The position numbers were made by a program, and so were the translations under genes. 64,000 nucleotides of DNA from Armatimonadota bacterium (lineage in GTDB: Bacteria > Sysuimicrobiota > Sysuimicrobiia > Sysuimicrobiales > Sysuimicrobiaceae): the NCBI GenBank assembly GCA_031460175.1, contig JAVKGW010000003.1, positions 273,590 through 337,589 of the forward strand, in the 5' to 3' direction. Under the pieces are notes generated by a model, which saw only the letters and a list, made by a program, of their open reading frames with translations, searched no databases and was not told the origin of the DNA. Below, in pieces: positions 1 to 10,092 of the stretch (the first letter of the stretch is position 1; every line of letters begins with the position of its first letter).

Positions 1-243
1 GGCGAAGTCCACGAGCACGTCGGCGACGAGCCTCTCAATCTCCTCCGCGGGCCGGATGGGAACCCCAAGCGGGCCCACCCCCGCCACCTCCCCCGCATCC
101 TCCCCGAGGGCCCGCGCGTGTCCGAAGGCCGCCACGAGGCGCAGATCCGGTTGCCCAGCCACGGCCCGAACCACCGCGCGGCCCATGCGGCCCGCGGCCC
201 CGGAGACCGCCACCCGCAGGACGGACGAAGCGGACTGTCTCAC
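1..243 (-). CDS. dapB: 4-hydroxy-tetrahydrodipicolinate reductase DapB, C-terminus cut by window edge
   Basis: Reads VRQSASSVLRVAVSGAAGRM and continues for 81 codons to the left edge. The segment VSGAAGRMGRAVV is the glycine-rich NAD(P)H-binding loop typical of DapB, which reduces the dihydrodipicolinate precursor in lysine/diaminopimelate synthesis. Only the N-terminal Rossmann part is in the window. The GTG start shares a GTGA overlap with the stop of the M16 peptidase upstream, so the two are translationally coupled. Peptidase-then-dapB downstream of pnp is a familiar Firmicutes-type arrangement. The family call rests on the loop and context; the substrate-binding domain is outside the window. 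Confidence 0.85.
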   Translation of the reverse strand, partial: MRQSASSVLRVAVSGAAGRMGRAVVRAVAGQPDLRLVAAFGHARALGEDAGEVAGVGPLGVPIRPAEEIERLVADVLVDFA

Positions 244-1517
244 ACCACCACCCCCACGGATTCGAACCAGCCCCGGACCATTTGGTCCGCTCCCTCCGGC
301 CCCACCGCGGCCAAGGTGGGAGGTCCGCTCAGGAGCTCCTGAGCGAGCCGCTGAACGCGCTCCGCGGTCACCCCCTCCACCTCCGCGAGGATCTCGTCCG
401 GCGAGACGTAGCGGCCCAGGTACAGCTCGCTGCGGGCCAGGTAGAACATGCGCGGCGCGGTCCCCTCCAGGGAGAGCATGAGGCTGCCCTTCAGGGACTC
501 CTTCGCCCGCCGCAGCTCCTCTTCCGGCACCGGTTCCGCCCGCAACCGCCCCAGTTCCCGAAGGGAGATCTCCAACACCTCCCCCACCCGCTCCGGGCTC
601 GTCCCCGCGTAGACGGCCAGGGCACCCGCCTCCCGGTACATGGCGGAGAAGGTCCCGATGGTGTACACCAATCCCCGCTTCTCCCGGATCTCCTGGAAAA
701 GGCGGCTGCTCATCCCGCCTCCCGCGATGGTCTCCAGAACCGCCTGGACGTACCGATCGGGATGCGCCTGCGGGAGCCCTGGATAGCCGAAGCAGAGGTG
801 GACCTGCTCCGTGTCCTTCTCCCGCACCCTCACCTCCCGCCGTACCTCCGGGGGCTTCAGGGTCCGGGGCAGGGCCGCTCCCTGGAGGGGGGCGAGCAGG
901 TCCTGGACCAGGGTCACCATGGCCTCGTGGTGTACGGCTCCGCTGGCCGCCACCAGGGTGCGGCCGGGCACGTACTCCCGGGCCATGTACTCCAGGAACG
1001 CTTCCCGGTGGAGTCGCCGCACCGTGTGCGCGGTGCCGATGACGGGCCGCCCCAGGGGATCCCCGGCCCACAGGGTCTCCAGGAACAGATCCTGCACGAG
1101 GTCATCCGGGCTGTCCTCATACATCTTGATCTCTTCCAGGATCACCTGCCGTTCCTTCTCGATGGCCTCCGGGTCGAAGACGGAGGCCACCAGCATGTCC
1201 GCCAGGATTTCCGCGGCCCGGGGCAGGTGATCCGCAAGGACCCGCACGTAGTAGCAGGTGAGTTCCCGATCCGTGAACGCATTCAGCTGTCCCCCCAGGG
1301 CGTCCACCTCCTCCGCGATCTGTTGCGCGCTGCGGCGACGGGTCCCCTTGAACAGCATGTGCTCCACGAAATGGGAGATGCCCGCCCACTCGGGCGGCTC
1401 GAAGCGGGTTCCCGTCTCCACCCAGATGCCGAGGGTGACGGTGCGGGCGTCGGGAATGGCCTCCGTGACCACCCGGATCCCGCTCGGGAGCCGGGTCCTC
1501 CGTACCTCGCTGTCCAC
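240..1517 (-). CDS. M16 family zinc metallopeptidase (processing-peptidase-like, YmxG type)
   Basis: About 425 residues. The inverted zinc motif HFVEH (His49, Glu52, His53, in HFVEHMLFKGT) is followed some 75 residues later by the conserved EEIKMYEDSP block that supplies the third ligand region. The C-terminal half keeps the GGGMSSRLFQEIREKRGL block of M16 proteins. I chose the GTG at 1517 because GGGGAG lies just upstream and the gene then begins 10 nt after the pnp stop; a longer frame to 1595 would overlap pnp. Soluble, no signal peptide. In Firmicutes the same neighbour of pnp is called YmxG/MlpA; its substrate is not known from sequence. Confidence 0.9.
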   Translation of the reverse strand: MDSEVRRTRLPSGIRVVTEAIPDARTVTLGIWVETGTRFEPPEWAGISHFVEHMLFKGTRRRSAQQIAEEVDALGGQLNAFTDRELTCYYVRVLADHLPRAAEILADMLVASVFDPEAIEKERQVILEEIKMYEDSPDDLVQDLFLETLWAGDPLGRPVIGTAHTVRRLHREAFLEYMAREYVPGRTLVAASGAVHHEAMVTLVQDLLAPLQGAALPRTLKPPEVRREVRVREKDTEQVHLCFGYPGLPQAHPDRYVQAVLETIAGGGMSSRLFQEIREKRGLVYTIGTFSAMYREAGALAVYAGTSPERVGEVLEISLRELGRLRAEPVPEEELRRAKESLKGSLMLSLEGTAPRMFYLARSELYLGRYVSPDEILAEVEGVTAERVQRLAQELLSGPPTLAAVGPEGADQMVRGWFESVGVVV

Positions 1518-1527
1518 GACCGCTCCC

Positions 1528-3744
1528 CTACCGTCGGGGCTCGGGCCTGCGGGGCCGGGCATCCGGACGGACCGGCCGCCGGTCTTCACGCTCACGTCCC
1601 CGGGCGGGTGCCGCGGAGGCGGGTGCCTCCCCCTCCGACGTCAACCCACGACGGGTGAGGTTGACCCGGCCCAGGGCGTCGATCTCCTTCACCCGCACGA
1701 GGATCTGGTCGCCCACCTTCACCACGTCCTCCACCCGGTTCACCCGCCGGTCGCTGAGTTCGGAGATGTGCACCAGGCCTTCCTTCCCCGGCAGGACCTC
1801 CACGAAGGCGCCGAAGCTGGTGAGCCGGGTGACCCGGCCGAGGTAGGTCTGGCCCACCTCCACCTCCCGCACGATCTCCCGGATCATCTGCATCGCCCTC
1901 TGAGCGGCCTCCTCGCTGGTGCTGGCGATGATCACCCGGCCGTCCTGCTCCACCTCGATCCGGGTGCCCGTCTCCGCCGTGATCCGGTTGATGACCTTCC
2001 CGCCCGGACCGATCACCTCCCGGATCTTTTCGGGCGGGATCTGCAGGGTCACCAGGCGCGGGGCGTACTTCGAGAGCTCGCGACGGGGAGCGGGGAGGAC
2101 CTGGAGCATGGCGTCCAGGATGGCAAGCCGAGCCTCCCGGGCCCGGCTCAAGGCCTCGGCGATGAGGTCCCGCGAAAGCCCCCGCAGCTTGATGTCCAGC
2201 TGGATGGCGGTGATCCCCTCCCGGGTGCCCGCCACCTTGAAGTCCATGTCCCCGTGGGCGTCCTCGATCCCCTGGATGTCCGTGAGAAGCACCGCACGGC
2301 CGTCCTCACCCGTCATGAGCCCGATGGAGATCCCCGCCACGGGCGCCCGAATAGGAACGCCCGCATCCATGAGGGCCAGGGTGCTCCCGCACACGGAGGC
2401 CATGGAGGTGGAGCCGTTGCTTTCCAGGACCTCGCTCACGAGCCGAATGGTATAGGGGAACTCCTCCTCCGGCGGGATCATGCGCGCCAGGGCCCGTTCC
2501 GCCAGGGCTCCGTGCCCGATCTCCCGTCGGCTGGGGCCCCGCAGGGGCCGGACCTCCCCCGTGCTGTAGGGCGGGAAGACGTAGTGGTGCATGAAGCGCT
2601 TGCGTTCGAGAATCCCCAGGTCGTCCAGGATCTGCTCGTCCTCCCCTGTGCCGAGGGTGCAGAGGGTGAGCACCTGCGTTTGCCCCCGCTGGAAGAGGGC
2701 GCTGCCATGGGTCCGGGGCATGAGACCCACCTCGAGGTAAAGAGGACGGATCTCCGTGGGGGTCCGGCCGTCCGTGCGCACGCCCTCCTCCAGGATCATG
2801 CGGCGCACCAGATCCTTTTGGACCGCCTCCAGGACGGTCTTGATCTCCAGGGCCCGATCCGGGTACTGCTCCAGCAGGCGCGCGCTGATTTCCTGCGCCG
2901 CCCGGGCCACCGCGGCCTCCCGGGCCAGCTTATCCGCGTTGCGCAGGGCGGCATCCATCACCGGGGTGGCCGCTTCCCGCACGGCCCTCTCCAGCTCCGG
3001 GTCCACGGTGAAGAGCGGGAACGTCCGCTTGGGTTTGCCGGACTTCTCCACGAGCTCCCGGATGGCGGCGATGATCCTCCGGCACTCCCCGTGGGCGAGC
3101 TCGATGGCTTCCAGGACCACCTCCTCCGGCACCTGGTCCGCGCCGGCTTCCAGCATAACCACCGCCTCGTCCGTGGCGGCCACCACCAGGTCCAGCCGGC
3201 TCGGCCCCTCGATCTGCTGGAGGGTGGGATTCAGCACGAGGTGCCCGTCCACCCAACCCACGCGCACGCATCCGATGGGTCCCTCCCAGGGGATGTCGGA
3301 GATGGCGAGGGCTGCGCTTGCCCCCACCACCGCGGCCACGTCCGGCGGGTGGATCTTGTCCGCGGAGAGGGTGGTGGCGATCACCTGGACCTCGTTCCGG
3401 AACCCCTTAGGGAAGAGGGGGCGGATGGGCCGATCCATGAGCCGCGCGCTGAGGATGGCCCGTTCCCCGGGCCGGCCCTCCCGGCGGAAGAAGCTTCCCG
3501 GAATCTTGCCCGCGGCGTACAGCCGCTCCTCGAATTCGCAGGTGAGGGGCAGGAAGTCAATGCCCTCGCGGGGATTTTCGGAGGCCGTGGCCGTGACGAG
3601 GACCACCGTCTCCCCGTACCGGACCGTCACCGCCCCGTTCGCCTGGCGGGCCAGCTTGCCGGTCTCGATGACCCACTCCTCCTCCCCCACCTGAAAGGTA
3701 ACCCGGTGAACCTCCGGGGTAGCGTACGAGACGGCAATGGCCAT
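1528..3744 (-). CDS. pnp: polyribonucleotide nucleotidyltransferase (PNPase)
   Basis: About 738 residues, normal for PNPase: two RNase PH-like domains separated by an alpha-helical linker, then a KH domain ([15 protein letters not shown]) and a C-terminal S1 domain ([18 protein letters not shown]). It degrades RNA phosphorolytically from the 3' end and acts in mRNA turnover. The tail after S1 is short and rich in Arg, Pro and Glu. The ATG at 3744 is preceded by AGGAGG with good spacing; an in-frame extension to 3813 would run through the leader and is not family-like. The gene follows rpsO by about 190 nt, a gap that contains a large potential stem-loop. Confidence 0.97.
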   Translation of the reverse strand: MAIAVSYATPEVHRVTFQVGEEEWVIETGKLARQANGAVTVRYGETVVLVTATASENPREGIDFLPLTCEFEERLYAAGKIPGSFFRREGRPGERAILSARLMDRPIRPLFPKGFRNEVQVIATTLSADKIHPPDVAAVVGASAALAISDIPWEGPIGCVRVGWVDGHLVLNPTLQQIEGPSRLDLVVAATDEAVVMLEAGADQVPEEVVLEAIELAHGECRRIIAAIRELVEKSGKPKRTFPLFTVDPELERAVREAATPVMDAALRNADKLAREAAVARAAQEISARLLEQYPDRALEIKTVLEAVQKDLVRRMILEEGVRTDGRTPTEIRPLYLEVGLMPRTHGSALFQRGQTQVLTLCTLGTGEDEQILDDLGILERKRFMHHYVFPPYSTGEVRPLRGPSRREIGHGALAERALARMIPPEEEFPYTIRLVSEVLESNGSTSMASVCGSTLALMDAGVPIRAPVAGISIGLMTGEDGRAVLLTDIQGIEDAHGDMDFKVAGTREGITAIQLDIKLRGLSRDLIAEALSRAREARLAILDAMLQVLPAPRRELSKYAPRLVTLQIPPEKIREVIGPGGKVINRITAETGTRIEVEQDGRVIIASTSEEAAQRAMQMIREIVREVEVGQTYLGRVTRLTSFGAFVEVLPGKEGLVHISELSDRRVNRVEDVVKVGDQILVRVKEIDALGRVNLTRRGLTSEGEAPASAAPARGREREDRRPVRPDARPRRPEPRR

Positions 3745-3799
3745 AGATCCTCCTCGCGTTCCGGCACTCCGGGTGCCTGTTCTTCGGGAGGCCGGAGAG

Positions 3800-3872
3800 G
3801 AGGGCTCGATCACCGGGAGCTTTGCTCCAGGTCAGCGCGGACCCGAAGCAGAGGTCGCGATGATCGCCCTCC
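3800..3872 (-). promoter_or_regulatory. pnp leader stem-loop
   Basis: In the 188-nt rpsO-pnp spacer, arms at 3800-3813 and 3861-3872 are complementary over 12 bp with a 2-nt bulge (3806-3807). The loop holds a second 5-bp hairpin (3817-3829, GGAGC/GCTCC around a 3-nt loop). The structure lies 56-128 nt upstream of the pnp start. In E. coli the pnp leader forms a stem cut by RNase III and is the target of PNPase autoregulation. The position fits an analogous element, but the function here is inferred. No U-run follows the arms, so it is not an ordinary terminator. Confidence 0.5.
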
Positions 3873-3932
3873 CTCCGTCCCCGGACCTCCCCACCCCCTA
3901 CTACGTCCGCCCGAGACGATCCATTCCGGCCC

Positions 3933-4202
3933 TTATCTCCGGAGACCCAGACGCTCGATGAGCTGCCGGTACCTTTCCGGGTCCTCCCGCTGGAGGTACC
4001 GCAACAGCCGCCTGCGCTTGCTGACCATCTGGATGAGGCCCCGACGGGAGTGGAGGTCCTTGCGGTGAACCTTCAGGTGCTCCGAGAGGAGCCGGATGCG
4101 CTCCGTGAGGAGCGCCACCTGGACCTCCGGGGAGCCCGTATCCGGGTCCGAACGGCGGAACCGCTCGATGAGGGCTTGTTTCTCCTCCTTCAGAAGAGCC
4201 AT
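3933..4202 (-). CDS. rpsO: 30S ribosomal protein S15
   Basis: 89 residues, the standard length. It carries the S15 signature block from [15 protein letters not shown] through [20 protein letters not shown] to a basic C-terminus. It binds 16S rRNA in the platform of the small subunit. The ATG at 4202 (MALLKEEKQ) gives a family-typical N-terminus and has an AGGGGAG-type ribosome binding site. It lies 31 nt downstream of ribF in the truB-ribF-rpsO-pnp order common in bacteria. Confidence 0.97.
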   Translation of the reverse strand: MALLKEEKQALIERFRRSDPDTGSPEVQVALLTERIRLLSEHLKVHRKDLHSRRGLIQMVSKRRRLLRYLQREDPERYRQLIERLGLRR

Positions 4203-4233
4203 CCTCTCCCCTCCTGAAACCGGGTCCATCTTA

Positions 4234-5046
4234 TCACGCCCCTCCCCCGGGGGCAAACACGGGCTCTCGGTCGAGGCGGCGCACGAACCGGAGGAGGGCG
4301 AGGGCAGGGAGGGGTCGGGGAACCCTGAGGATCAGCTCCTGGGATCGGATCTGGACCACCCCTTCTCCCTCCTCCCCCACCTGTACCCCGTAGGCCCCCG
4401 GCGCGGGCACCAGCTTCCTGGAGGGGACCTCGCACCAGCCCACAACCCCCCCCGCCTCCTGGACCTGACGTCGGAGCCGGACGCGGGCCTCGTACGGGCC
4501 GCCCAGCAACGCCGTGGCTTCCTCCACCCGTCCCTCCCGGAGAAGAGCCCGGATGCGGCTGCTGCTCACCGCAGCCCCTCCCACCTCCACGGGCGGGCAC
4601 ACCCGGACCGCGAACCCCATCCGGGTCCCGAGACGTTCCAGCAGGTGCACATCCCCCTTCCGATCTCGACCGAAGGCAAAGCCCGGTCCACACACCACGC
4701 CTCGGACCCCCAGTCGGTGGACGAGCATCTCCACGAAGGCGTGGGGTTCCGTGTTCCGCAGGGCCTCGTCGAACCTCAACACCAGCAGGGCCTGAAGCCC
4801 CGTTGCCGCCATCCGCTCGATCCGTTCTTCGAGGGTGGTGAGCAGGAAGGGCTCCGGAGGGGGGGCGAGGATCTCCAGGGGATGTGGGTGGAAGGTAAGG
4901 GCCATGCTCCGCCAGCCTTGCTCCCGGGACCAGGCCACGGTCCGTTCCAGAACCGCCCGGTGACCGAGGTGGACGCCGTCGAAGGTCCCCAGGGCGATGC
5001 AGGTGGGAGCAGGGGGGACCTCCTCCGGCGCGTGGAAGACCCGCAT
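4234..5046 (-). CDS. ribF: RibF-type FAD synthetase with degenerate riboflavin kinase domain
   Basis: About 270 residues against roughly 310 for usual bifunctional RibF. The N-terminal FMN adenylyltransferase domain is intact: [10 protein letters not shown] (20-29), TFHPHP (51-56), SSSRIR (161-166). The C-terminal part (about 183-262) is shortened. It lacks the GFPTAN loop and the downstream NIG-x-RPT block of riboflavin kinase; only fragments such as APGAYGVQV remain. I infer that adenylylation of FMN is kept while riboflavin phosphorylation is lost or done elsewhere. The start at 5046 forms an ATGA overlap with truB. No frameshift that would restore the missing motifs is visible. Confidence 0.85.
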   Translation of the reverse strand: MRVFHAPEEVPPAPTCIALGTFDGVHLGHRAVLERTVAWSREQGWRSMALTFHPHPLEILAPPPEPFLLTTLEERIERMAATGLQALLVLRFDEALRNTEPHAFVEMLVHRLGVRGVVCGPGFAFGRDRKGDVHLLERLGTRMGFAVRVCPPVEVGGAAVSSSRIRALLREGRVEEATALLGGPYEARVRLRRQVQEAGGVVGWCEVPSRKLVPAPGAYGVQVGEEGEGVVQIRSQELILRVPRPLPALALLRFVRRLDREPVFAPGGGA

Positions 5047-5948
5047 CAACGTCCCGAGGCCACGAGGAGCACCTTGTACGGCCGCAACTGCCCCCCCACC
5101 GCCCGGCCGATGGCCACCAGGTTCCCCTCCACATCCAGGACCTTGACGAGGGCGCCCTGGGGGAGGGAGAGGTGAGGGGCCACTTTCCACAGGGGAAGGG
5201 GTTGCCCGTGGAGCACCGCGGCCCGCATGCGGCCCTCCACCTCCACCTCCGGGAGATCCGGCAGCGCCTGAGCAGGGGGGATCAGGAGGCGGGAGAACTC
5301 CCCGACGCGCAGGGACTCCCGGATCTCCTCAAAGGTATGGCTCTCCTCCAGACGGTGCGGGCCAACCCGGGTCCGGATCATGAACCTCGCGTGGGCTCCA
5401 CACCCGAGCGCTTCCCCGATGTCGTGCGCCAGCTGGCGCACGTAGGTTCCCTTGGAGCACGTGATGTCCAGGAGGGCCCGCGGGGGATCGAACCGGAGGA
5501 GGCGGATCTCGTGGACGGTAACGGTGCGGGGCGAGCGCTCCACCTCGATCCCCTTCCGGGCAAGCTCGTACAGGCGGCGGCCCTCGTGGTGCACCGCGGA
5601 GACCATGGGGGGCACCTGCTGGAGGGTCCCCCGGAACCGCTGCAGGACCCGTTCCAGGTCCTCCCGCTCCACGGCCACCTCCCTCCGGGCGAGGACCTCC
5701 CCGAGGGCATCTCCCGTGGTGGTGGAAACTCCCAGGACCAGTTCCACCCGGTACGCCTTGTCCTGCTCCATGAGGAACTCGCTGAGCCGGGTGGTCCGCC
5801 CGATGCAGCACACCAAGACCCCCGCGGCCCCGGGGTCCAGGGTCCCCGTGTGCCCGATGCGCCGCATGCCCACTAGACCCCGCAGCTCCTCCACGCAGTC
5901 GTGGCTGGTCATGCCCGGGGGCTTCAGGAGGTTCAGGAGTCCGTCCAT
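5046..5948 (-). CDS. truB: tRNA pseudouridine-55 synthase
   Basis: About 300 residues. TruB signature GHTGTLDPGAAGVLVCCIGR carries the catalytic Asp; downstream are the AYRVELVLG and QVPPMVSAVHHEGRRLYELARKG blocks. A C-terminal PUA-like segment follows. It isomerises U55 in the T-loop of tRNAs. I prefer the ATG at 5948 because AAGGG lies 8 nt upstream; an in-frame GTG at 5957 has no ribosome binding site. It follows nrnA by 12 nt and overlaps ribF by 1 nt. Confidence 0.95.
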   Translation of the reverse strand: MDGLLNLLKPPGMTSHDCVEELRGLVGMRRIGHTGTLDPGAAGVLVCCIGRTTRLSEFLMEQDKAYRVELVLGVSTTTGDALGEVLARREVAVEREDLERVLQRFRGTLQQVPPMVSAVHHEGRRLYELARKGIEVERSPRTVTVHEIRLLRFDPPRALLDITCSKGTYVRQLAHDIGEALGCGAHARFMIRTRVGPHRLEESHTFEEIRESLRVGEFSRLLIPPAQALPDLPEVEVEGRMRAAVLHGQPLPLWKVAPHLSLPQGALVKVLDVEGNLVAIGRAVGGQLRPYKVLLVASGR

Positions 5949-5960
5949 GGGCCGCACCCT

Positions 5961-6953
5961 TTAAGGGAATCCGTGCGTTCCGGACGCGGGAGCTGCACGC
6001 AGCAGCTCCTCCGCCGCGCGAAGGGTTTTCCGGATCACCTGCTCCGGGGGTTCCTTGGAGGTGAACCCCGCGGCCTGCGCATGCCCTCCTCCCCCGAACC
6101 GGGCCGCCAGCTCGTTCACCCGCACCTCTCCCCGAGAGCGCAGGCTCACCCGAACTTCCTCCGCGTCCACCCGGAAGAGCACCGCCACGCGCACGCCCGC
6201 AATCCCCCTCAGATGGGAGACGATGTTCTCCGTATCCTCCCAGCTCCCCCCCACTTCCCGCAGCAGGGCCTCGTCCACCGTGGTCCACGCGAGGGCTCCC
6301 CCCATCTCGAGCCGCAGGCGCACGAGGCTCCATCCGAGGAGCCGCATGCTGGCAGGGGAACGGGACTCGTACACCTGCTCGTAGATCTCGTGGGGCCGGG
6401 CGCCGCTGCGCACCAGCTCCGCGGCCAGCAGGAAGCTTTCGGGACGTACGGAGGCGTACCGGAAGGATCCCGTGTCCGTGAGGAGGCCCGCCATCAGACA
6501 GGTGGCGATGGGTTCCTCAAAGGGCACCCGGAGCTCCCGGACCAGCTCCGCCACGAGCTCCGCCACCGCGCTCGCTTCCGGATCCACCCACACCAGATCC
6601 CCATACCCGCTGTTGTTGAGGTGATGGTCCAGGTTGACCACCACCTGGGCCGCGCCCAGGGCAACCGCGAACCTCCCGGCCCGGGAGAGATCGCTGCACT
6701 CCATCCCCACGGACACGTCGAAGGCGTCCTGGGGAGGCGTTGTGGTCACCCGCTCCCAGGTGGGCAGGAACCGATACAGAAGGGGGACACCGTCCTGGCT
6801 TCCCACCACCACCTCCTTGCCCAACCGCTCCAGGGCCAACGCCAGGGCCAGGGCGCCTCCCAGGGCGTCCGCGTCCGGCCGCTCGTGGACCACGAGGAGG
6901 ATGCGCTGGGCCGACTCAAGTGCCCGCGCGATCCGATTCCGCACCGTCTCCAT
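5961..6953 (-). CDS. nrnA: DHH/DHHA1 phosphoesterase, NrnA-like oligoribonuclease / pAp phosphatase
   Basis: 330 residues. DHH-family metal motifs are present in order: HERPDADALGGALALA near the N-terminus, NLDHHLNNSGYGD in the middle, and the DHHA1 C-terminal RFGGGGHAQAAG. Proteins of this type hydrolyse nanoRNAs and often 3'-phosphoadenosine 5'-phosphate. Position between rbfA and truB is the usual one in Gram-positive-type genomes. The ATG at 6953 overlaps the rbfA 3' end by 38 nt. Confidence 0.92.
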   Translation of the reverse strand: METVRNRIARALESAQRILLVVHERPDADALGGALALALALERLGKEVVVGSQDGVPLLYRFLPTWERVTTTPPQDAFDVSVGMECSDLSRAGRFAVALGAAQVVVNLDHHLNNSGYGDLVWVDPEASAVAELVAELVRELRVPFEEPIATCLMAGLLTDTGSFRYASVRPESFLLAAELVRSGARPHEIYEQVYESRSPASMRLLGWSLVRLRLEMGGALAWTTVDEALLREVGGSWEDTENIVSHLRGIAGVRVAVLFRVDAEEVRVSLRSRGEVRVNELAARFGGGGHAQAAGFTSKEPPEQVIRKTLRAAEELLRAAPASGTHGFP

Positions 6954-7326
6954 CGTCCTCGGTCCTCCCGGATCCCTCCTGGGGAGCGGAGAGGGAGCGG
7001 AGCAGCTCCATCACCCGGGTGCCCCGCTCGATGGAGGTGTCCAGCCGGAACTGGATCTCCGGGGTCCGGTAGATCCGGATGCGCCGGCCCAGCTCCGTGC
7101 GCACGAATCCCACCGCGTTCTGCAGGGCCTCCATGGTCCGGCGCCGGTCCTCCTCGCTCCCCAGCACGCTCACGAAGATCTTCGCGTGGCGCAGGTCACT
7201 GCTGAGCTCCACGTCCGTTACGGAGGTGAACCCGATGCGGGGGTCCTTCAGGACCCGGTGGATGATCTCGCTCACTTCCTCCCGGATCAGCTCCCGGAGC
7301 TTCTCCACCCGCTGCGGGGACGCCAT
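6916..7326 (-). CDS. rbfA: ribosome-binding factor A
   Basis: About 136 residues. KH-like fold with the RbfA signatures RVEKLRELIREEVSEII, DPRIGFTSVTDVELSSDLRHAKIF (residues about 30-53) and LGRRIRIYRTPEIQF. It helps 16S rRNA 5'-end maturation. The C-terminus is an acidic, glycine-rich tail extending into nrnA. ATG at 7326 chosen, with GAGGTGG upstream, over an in-frame GTG at 7335. Confidence 0.95.
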   Translation of the reverse strand: MASPQRVEKLRELIREEVSEIIHRVLKDPRIGFTSVTDVELSSDLRHAKIFVSVLGSEEDRRRTMEALQNAVGFVRTELGRRIRIYRTPEIQFRLDTSIERGTRVMELLRSLSAPQEGSGRTEDDGDGAESDRAGT

Positions 7327-7341
7327 GAGGACCACCTCGCT

Positions 7342-7623
7342 TTACCGGATCTCCACGTCGTAGTCCACGATCACGGCCTCGGGTTGCCGCTCGATGTACT
7401 GCAGGACCCGGGCGAGCACCTGGTCCGCGTGCTGCCCGTCGTTGGTGACCACGGCGATCCCGAGGGTGGCACGGCCCCACAGATCCTGGTCGTCCACCTC
7501 CGCCGCCGCCACCGCGAACTCGTTGTGGAGACGTTGGAGGAGACTGTGCACGATCCGCCGCTTGTCCTTCAGGCTCCGAGGTCCGGGCAGGCTGAGCGCG
7601 ACGCGCAGCGTCCCCACCACCAT
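7342..7623 (-). CDS. ylxP: YlxP family protein (DUF503)
   Basis: 93 residues, typical for the family. Recognisable blocks are PGPRSLKDKRRIVHSLLQRL, NEFAVAAAEVDDQDLWGRA and LGIAVVTNDGQHADQVL. It lies between infB and rbfA as in Firmicutes, with spacers of about 20 and 15 nt. Its biochemical role is not established; operon position suggests an accessory role in ribosome biogenesis. Confidence 0.93.
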   Translation of the reverse strand: MVVGTLRVALSLPGPRSLKDKRRIVHSLLQRLHNEFAVAAAEVDDQDLWGRATLGIAVVTNDGQHADQVLARVLQYIERQPEAVIVDYDVEIR

Positions 7624-7644
7624 GGCACCCTATCCTCGTCCCGC

Positions 7645-10092
7645 TCACGACGTCGGGCGCTCCTCGCGCACCTCGAAGGTCTCGAGGACATCCCCTTCCT
7701 TGACGTCGTTGAAGTTCTCCAGGAGCACCCCGCACTCGAACCCCGCGGCCACCTCCCGCACGTCCTCTTTGAACCGCCGCAGGGAGGCCACCCGTCCCTG
7801 GTAGACCACGACGCCGTCCCGCAGAAGCCGCACCTGGGCGCCCCGGATCACTTTCCCCTCCCGCACATAGCAACCCGCCACGGTCCCCACACGGGAGATG
7901 GGAAAGATCTGCCGGACCTCCGCACGGCCCAGCACCACCTCGCTCACCACGGGAGCCCGCAACCCCTGCAGGAGCTGACGGACGTCGTCCACCGCCTCGT
8001 AGATGAGCCGGTACAGGCGCACCTCCACCCCTTCCTGCTCCGCCAGACGGCGGACCGCCCCGTCCGGCCGTACGTTGAACCCGACGACCACCGCGTTGCT
8101 CGCGGACGCCAGCATCACGTCGCTCTCCGTCACGGCCCCCACGGCCGCGTGCAGGATGTGGACCCGCACCTCCTCCGTGCTGAGCCGCTCCAGGGCCGCG
8201 GTGATGGCCTCCAAGGACCCCTGCACGTCCGCCTTCACCACGAGCCGCAGCTCCCGTACCGTCCCCGTGGCCTCCTCCAGGCCCCGCCGGATCTGGGCGC
8301 GTTCCTGCTCCCGACGTCGCTCCCTCCGTTCCTCCGAGATGGCCTTCGCCGTCCGCTCGTCCGGCACCACCTCCAGGATGTCCCCGGCCGTGGGCACCTC
8401 CTCCAACCCGACCACCTCCACGGGGGTGGAGGGACCGGCCTCCTGCAGGCGGTTGCCCCGGTCGTCCATCATGGCCCGCACTTTCCCGTACGTTTCCCCG
8501 GCCACCACCGGATCCCCCACCCGCAGGGTGCCCTCCTGCACGATCACGGTGGCCACGGGCCCTCTGCCCCGATCCAGCTTGGCTTCCAGGATGGTCCCCC
8601 GCGCGGGCTTGCGGGGATCTGCCCGCAGCTCGTTGAGCTCCGCCACGAGGAGGATCATCTCCAGGAGATCCTGGATGCCTTGGCCTGTTCGCGCGGAGAC
8701 GGGGACCATGATGGTCTCTCCCCCCCACTCTTCCGGCACGAGCCCCAGCTCCGCCAGCTGCTGCTTCGTCCGCTCCGGGTTGGCGGTGGGGAGGTCGATC
8801 TTGTTGATGGCCACGAGGATGGGAACCCCCGCGGCCCGGGCGTGGTTGATGGCCTCGATGGTCTGGGGCATCACCCCATCGTCCGCGGCCACCACCAGGA
8901 CCGCGATGTCCGTGACCTGGGCGCCCCGGGCCCGCAGGGTGGTGAAGGCCTCGTGCCCGGGCGTGTCGATGAAGGTGATCTTGCGGCCGTCCACGGAAAC
9001 CTGGTAGGCCCCGATGTGCTGCGTGATCCCTCCATACTCCCCCGCGGCCACGTTGGTCTTCCGGATGGCGTCGAGCAGGGTGGTCTTGCCGTGGTCCACG
9101 TGTCCCATGACCGTAACCACCGGGGGTCGTGGCTCCCCCTGAGCCTCCACCCGGAGCCTCTTGGCCGCCTGCAGCGCGGGACTCAGCTCCCGCCTCTCCT
9201 CCACCACCGCCACCCCGAAGGATTGCGCCACCGCCCTGGCGGTGGCGGGGGGCAGCTGCTGGTTGATGCCCGCCAGGATCCCCATGGTGAGCAGTCGCTT
9301 CACCACCTCGGAGGGAGGGGCGCCCATCCGTTGGGCCAGCTCCCCCACCGTGATGGATCCCTCCAGCCGGATCTCCTTGGCAAGGACCGGGACCTCCGGG
9401 GGAGCCGACTCCGCCACCGGAGGGGAAGCCACATGGGGCCGGGGCGGGGGTGGCGGAGGGGGAGCCGGGCGCTTGGAGGGCCGGGGGGGTTGGCGCAGGG
9501 GCGGCGGAGGGGGAGGCGGCACCCGCTTGGCCTCAGGCCTCGGCTGCGCCACCTTCCGGAGCACCTCCGGGGAGATGGTAACCGCGGGCTCCGCGTGCCG
9601 CTCGGGGAGGGGAACGGGCTTGGGCTCCTCCGAAGGCGGGGGAGGGGCGGGACGGGGCTCCACGATCACGGGGGGTGCGGAGGTGGGCTCCAGTTGGGCC
9701 TGCTCCGCGGCCCGGGCGGCCTCTTCCGCGGCCCGGCGGGCCGCCTCCTCCGCAAGCCGAGCCTCCTCCGCGGCCCGGGCCGCCTGCTCCGCGAGGACGC
9801 GCTGCTCCTCCCGCTCCCGCTCGATCTCCTCCGCCCGCTTGATGATCCGGCGCTTGGGCCCTGGAGGCTCACTGGGCACGGGGGCGACTTTCTTCGTCGC
9901 GGCCCCACGCCTTGGGGACCCATCCTTCGGCGCCGCCCCCAGCTGCGGAAACGCCTCCCGCAGCTTTGCCAGGGCCCCCTCCGGGATGGCGGCCTGGGGA
10001 TTGGGTTTCACGTCGAACCCCAGCTCCGCCAGCTTCTCCACGGCTTCCCGGAGCGGCAATCCCGTCGCCTTCACCAGTTCGTACAGGCGCAT
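7645..10092 (-). CDS. infB: translation initiation factor IF-2
   Basis: 815 residues. An IF2_N module at 1-50 is followed by a long low-complexity linker: an Ala/Glu-rich helix (about 90-135) and proline runs (about 148-225). A second IF2_N-like module lies near 245-275. The GTPase domain starts with G1 GHVDHGKT at 330-337, then DTPGHEAF (G3) and NKIDLP (G4), and domains II-IV follow. It recruits initiator tRNA to the small subunit. The proline-rich linker is longer than in many homologues. It directly abuts the ylxR stop, with its ribosome binding site inside ylxR. Confidence 0.97.
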   Translation of the reverse strand: MRLYELVKATGLPLREAVEKLAELGFDVKPNPQAAIPEGALAKLREAFPQLGAAPKDGSPRRGAATKKVAPVPSEPPGPKRRIIKRAEEIEREREEQRVLAEQAARAAEEARLAEEAARRAAEEAARAAEQAQLEPTSAPPVIVEPRPAPPPPSEEPKPVPLPERHAEPAVTISPEVLRKVAQPRPEAKRVPPPPPPPLRQPPRPSKRPAPPPPPPPRPHVASPPVAESAPPEVPVLAKEIRLEGSITVGELAQRMGAPPSEVVKRLLTMGILAGINQQLPPATARAVAQSFGVAVVEERRELSPALQAAKRLRVEAQGEPRPPVVTVMGHVDHGKTTLLDAIRKTNVAAGEYGGITQHIGAYQVSVDGRKITFIDTPGHEAFTTLRARGAQVTDIAVLVVAADDGVMPQTIEAINHARAAGVPILVAINKIDLPTANPERTKQQLAELGLVPEEWGGETIMVPVSARTGQGIQDLLEMILLVAELNELRADPRKPARGTILEAKLDRGRGPVATVIVQEGTLRVGDPVVAGETYGKVRAMMDDRGNRLQEAGPSTPVEVVGLEEVPTAGDILEVVPDERTAKAISEERRERRREQERAQIRRGLEEATGTVRELRLVVKADVQGSLEAITAALERLSTEEVRVHILHAAVGAVTESDVMLASASNAVVVGFNVRPDGAVRRLAEQEGVEVRLYRLIYEAVDDVRQLLQGLRAPVVSEVVLGRAEVRQIFPISRVGTVAGCYVREGKVIRGAQVRLLRDGVVVYQGRVASLRRFKEDVREVAAGFECGVLLENFNDVKEGDVLETFEVREERPTS

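Noticed and set aside
1518..1595. N-terminal extension of the M16 peptidase into pnp
   Set aside because: The extension overlaps the pnp 3' end, is not family-like, and a GTG with GGGGAG lies at 1517.
1258..4068. Plus-strand open frame of about 936 codons opposite pnp
   Set aside because: Antisense shadow of pnp with low-complexity composition; no recognisable protein features.
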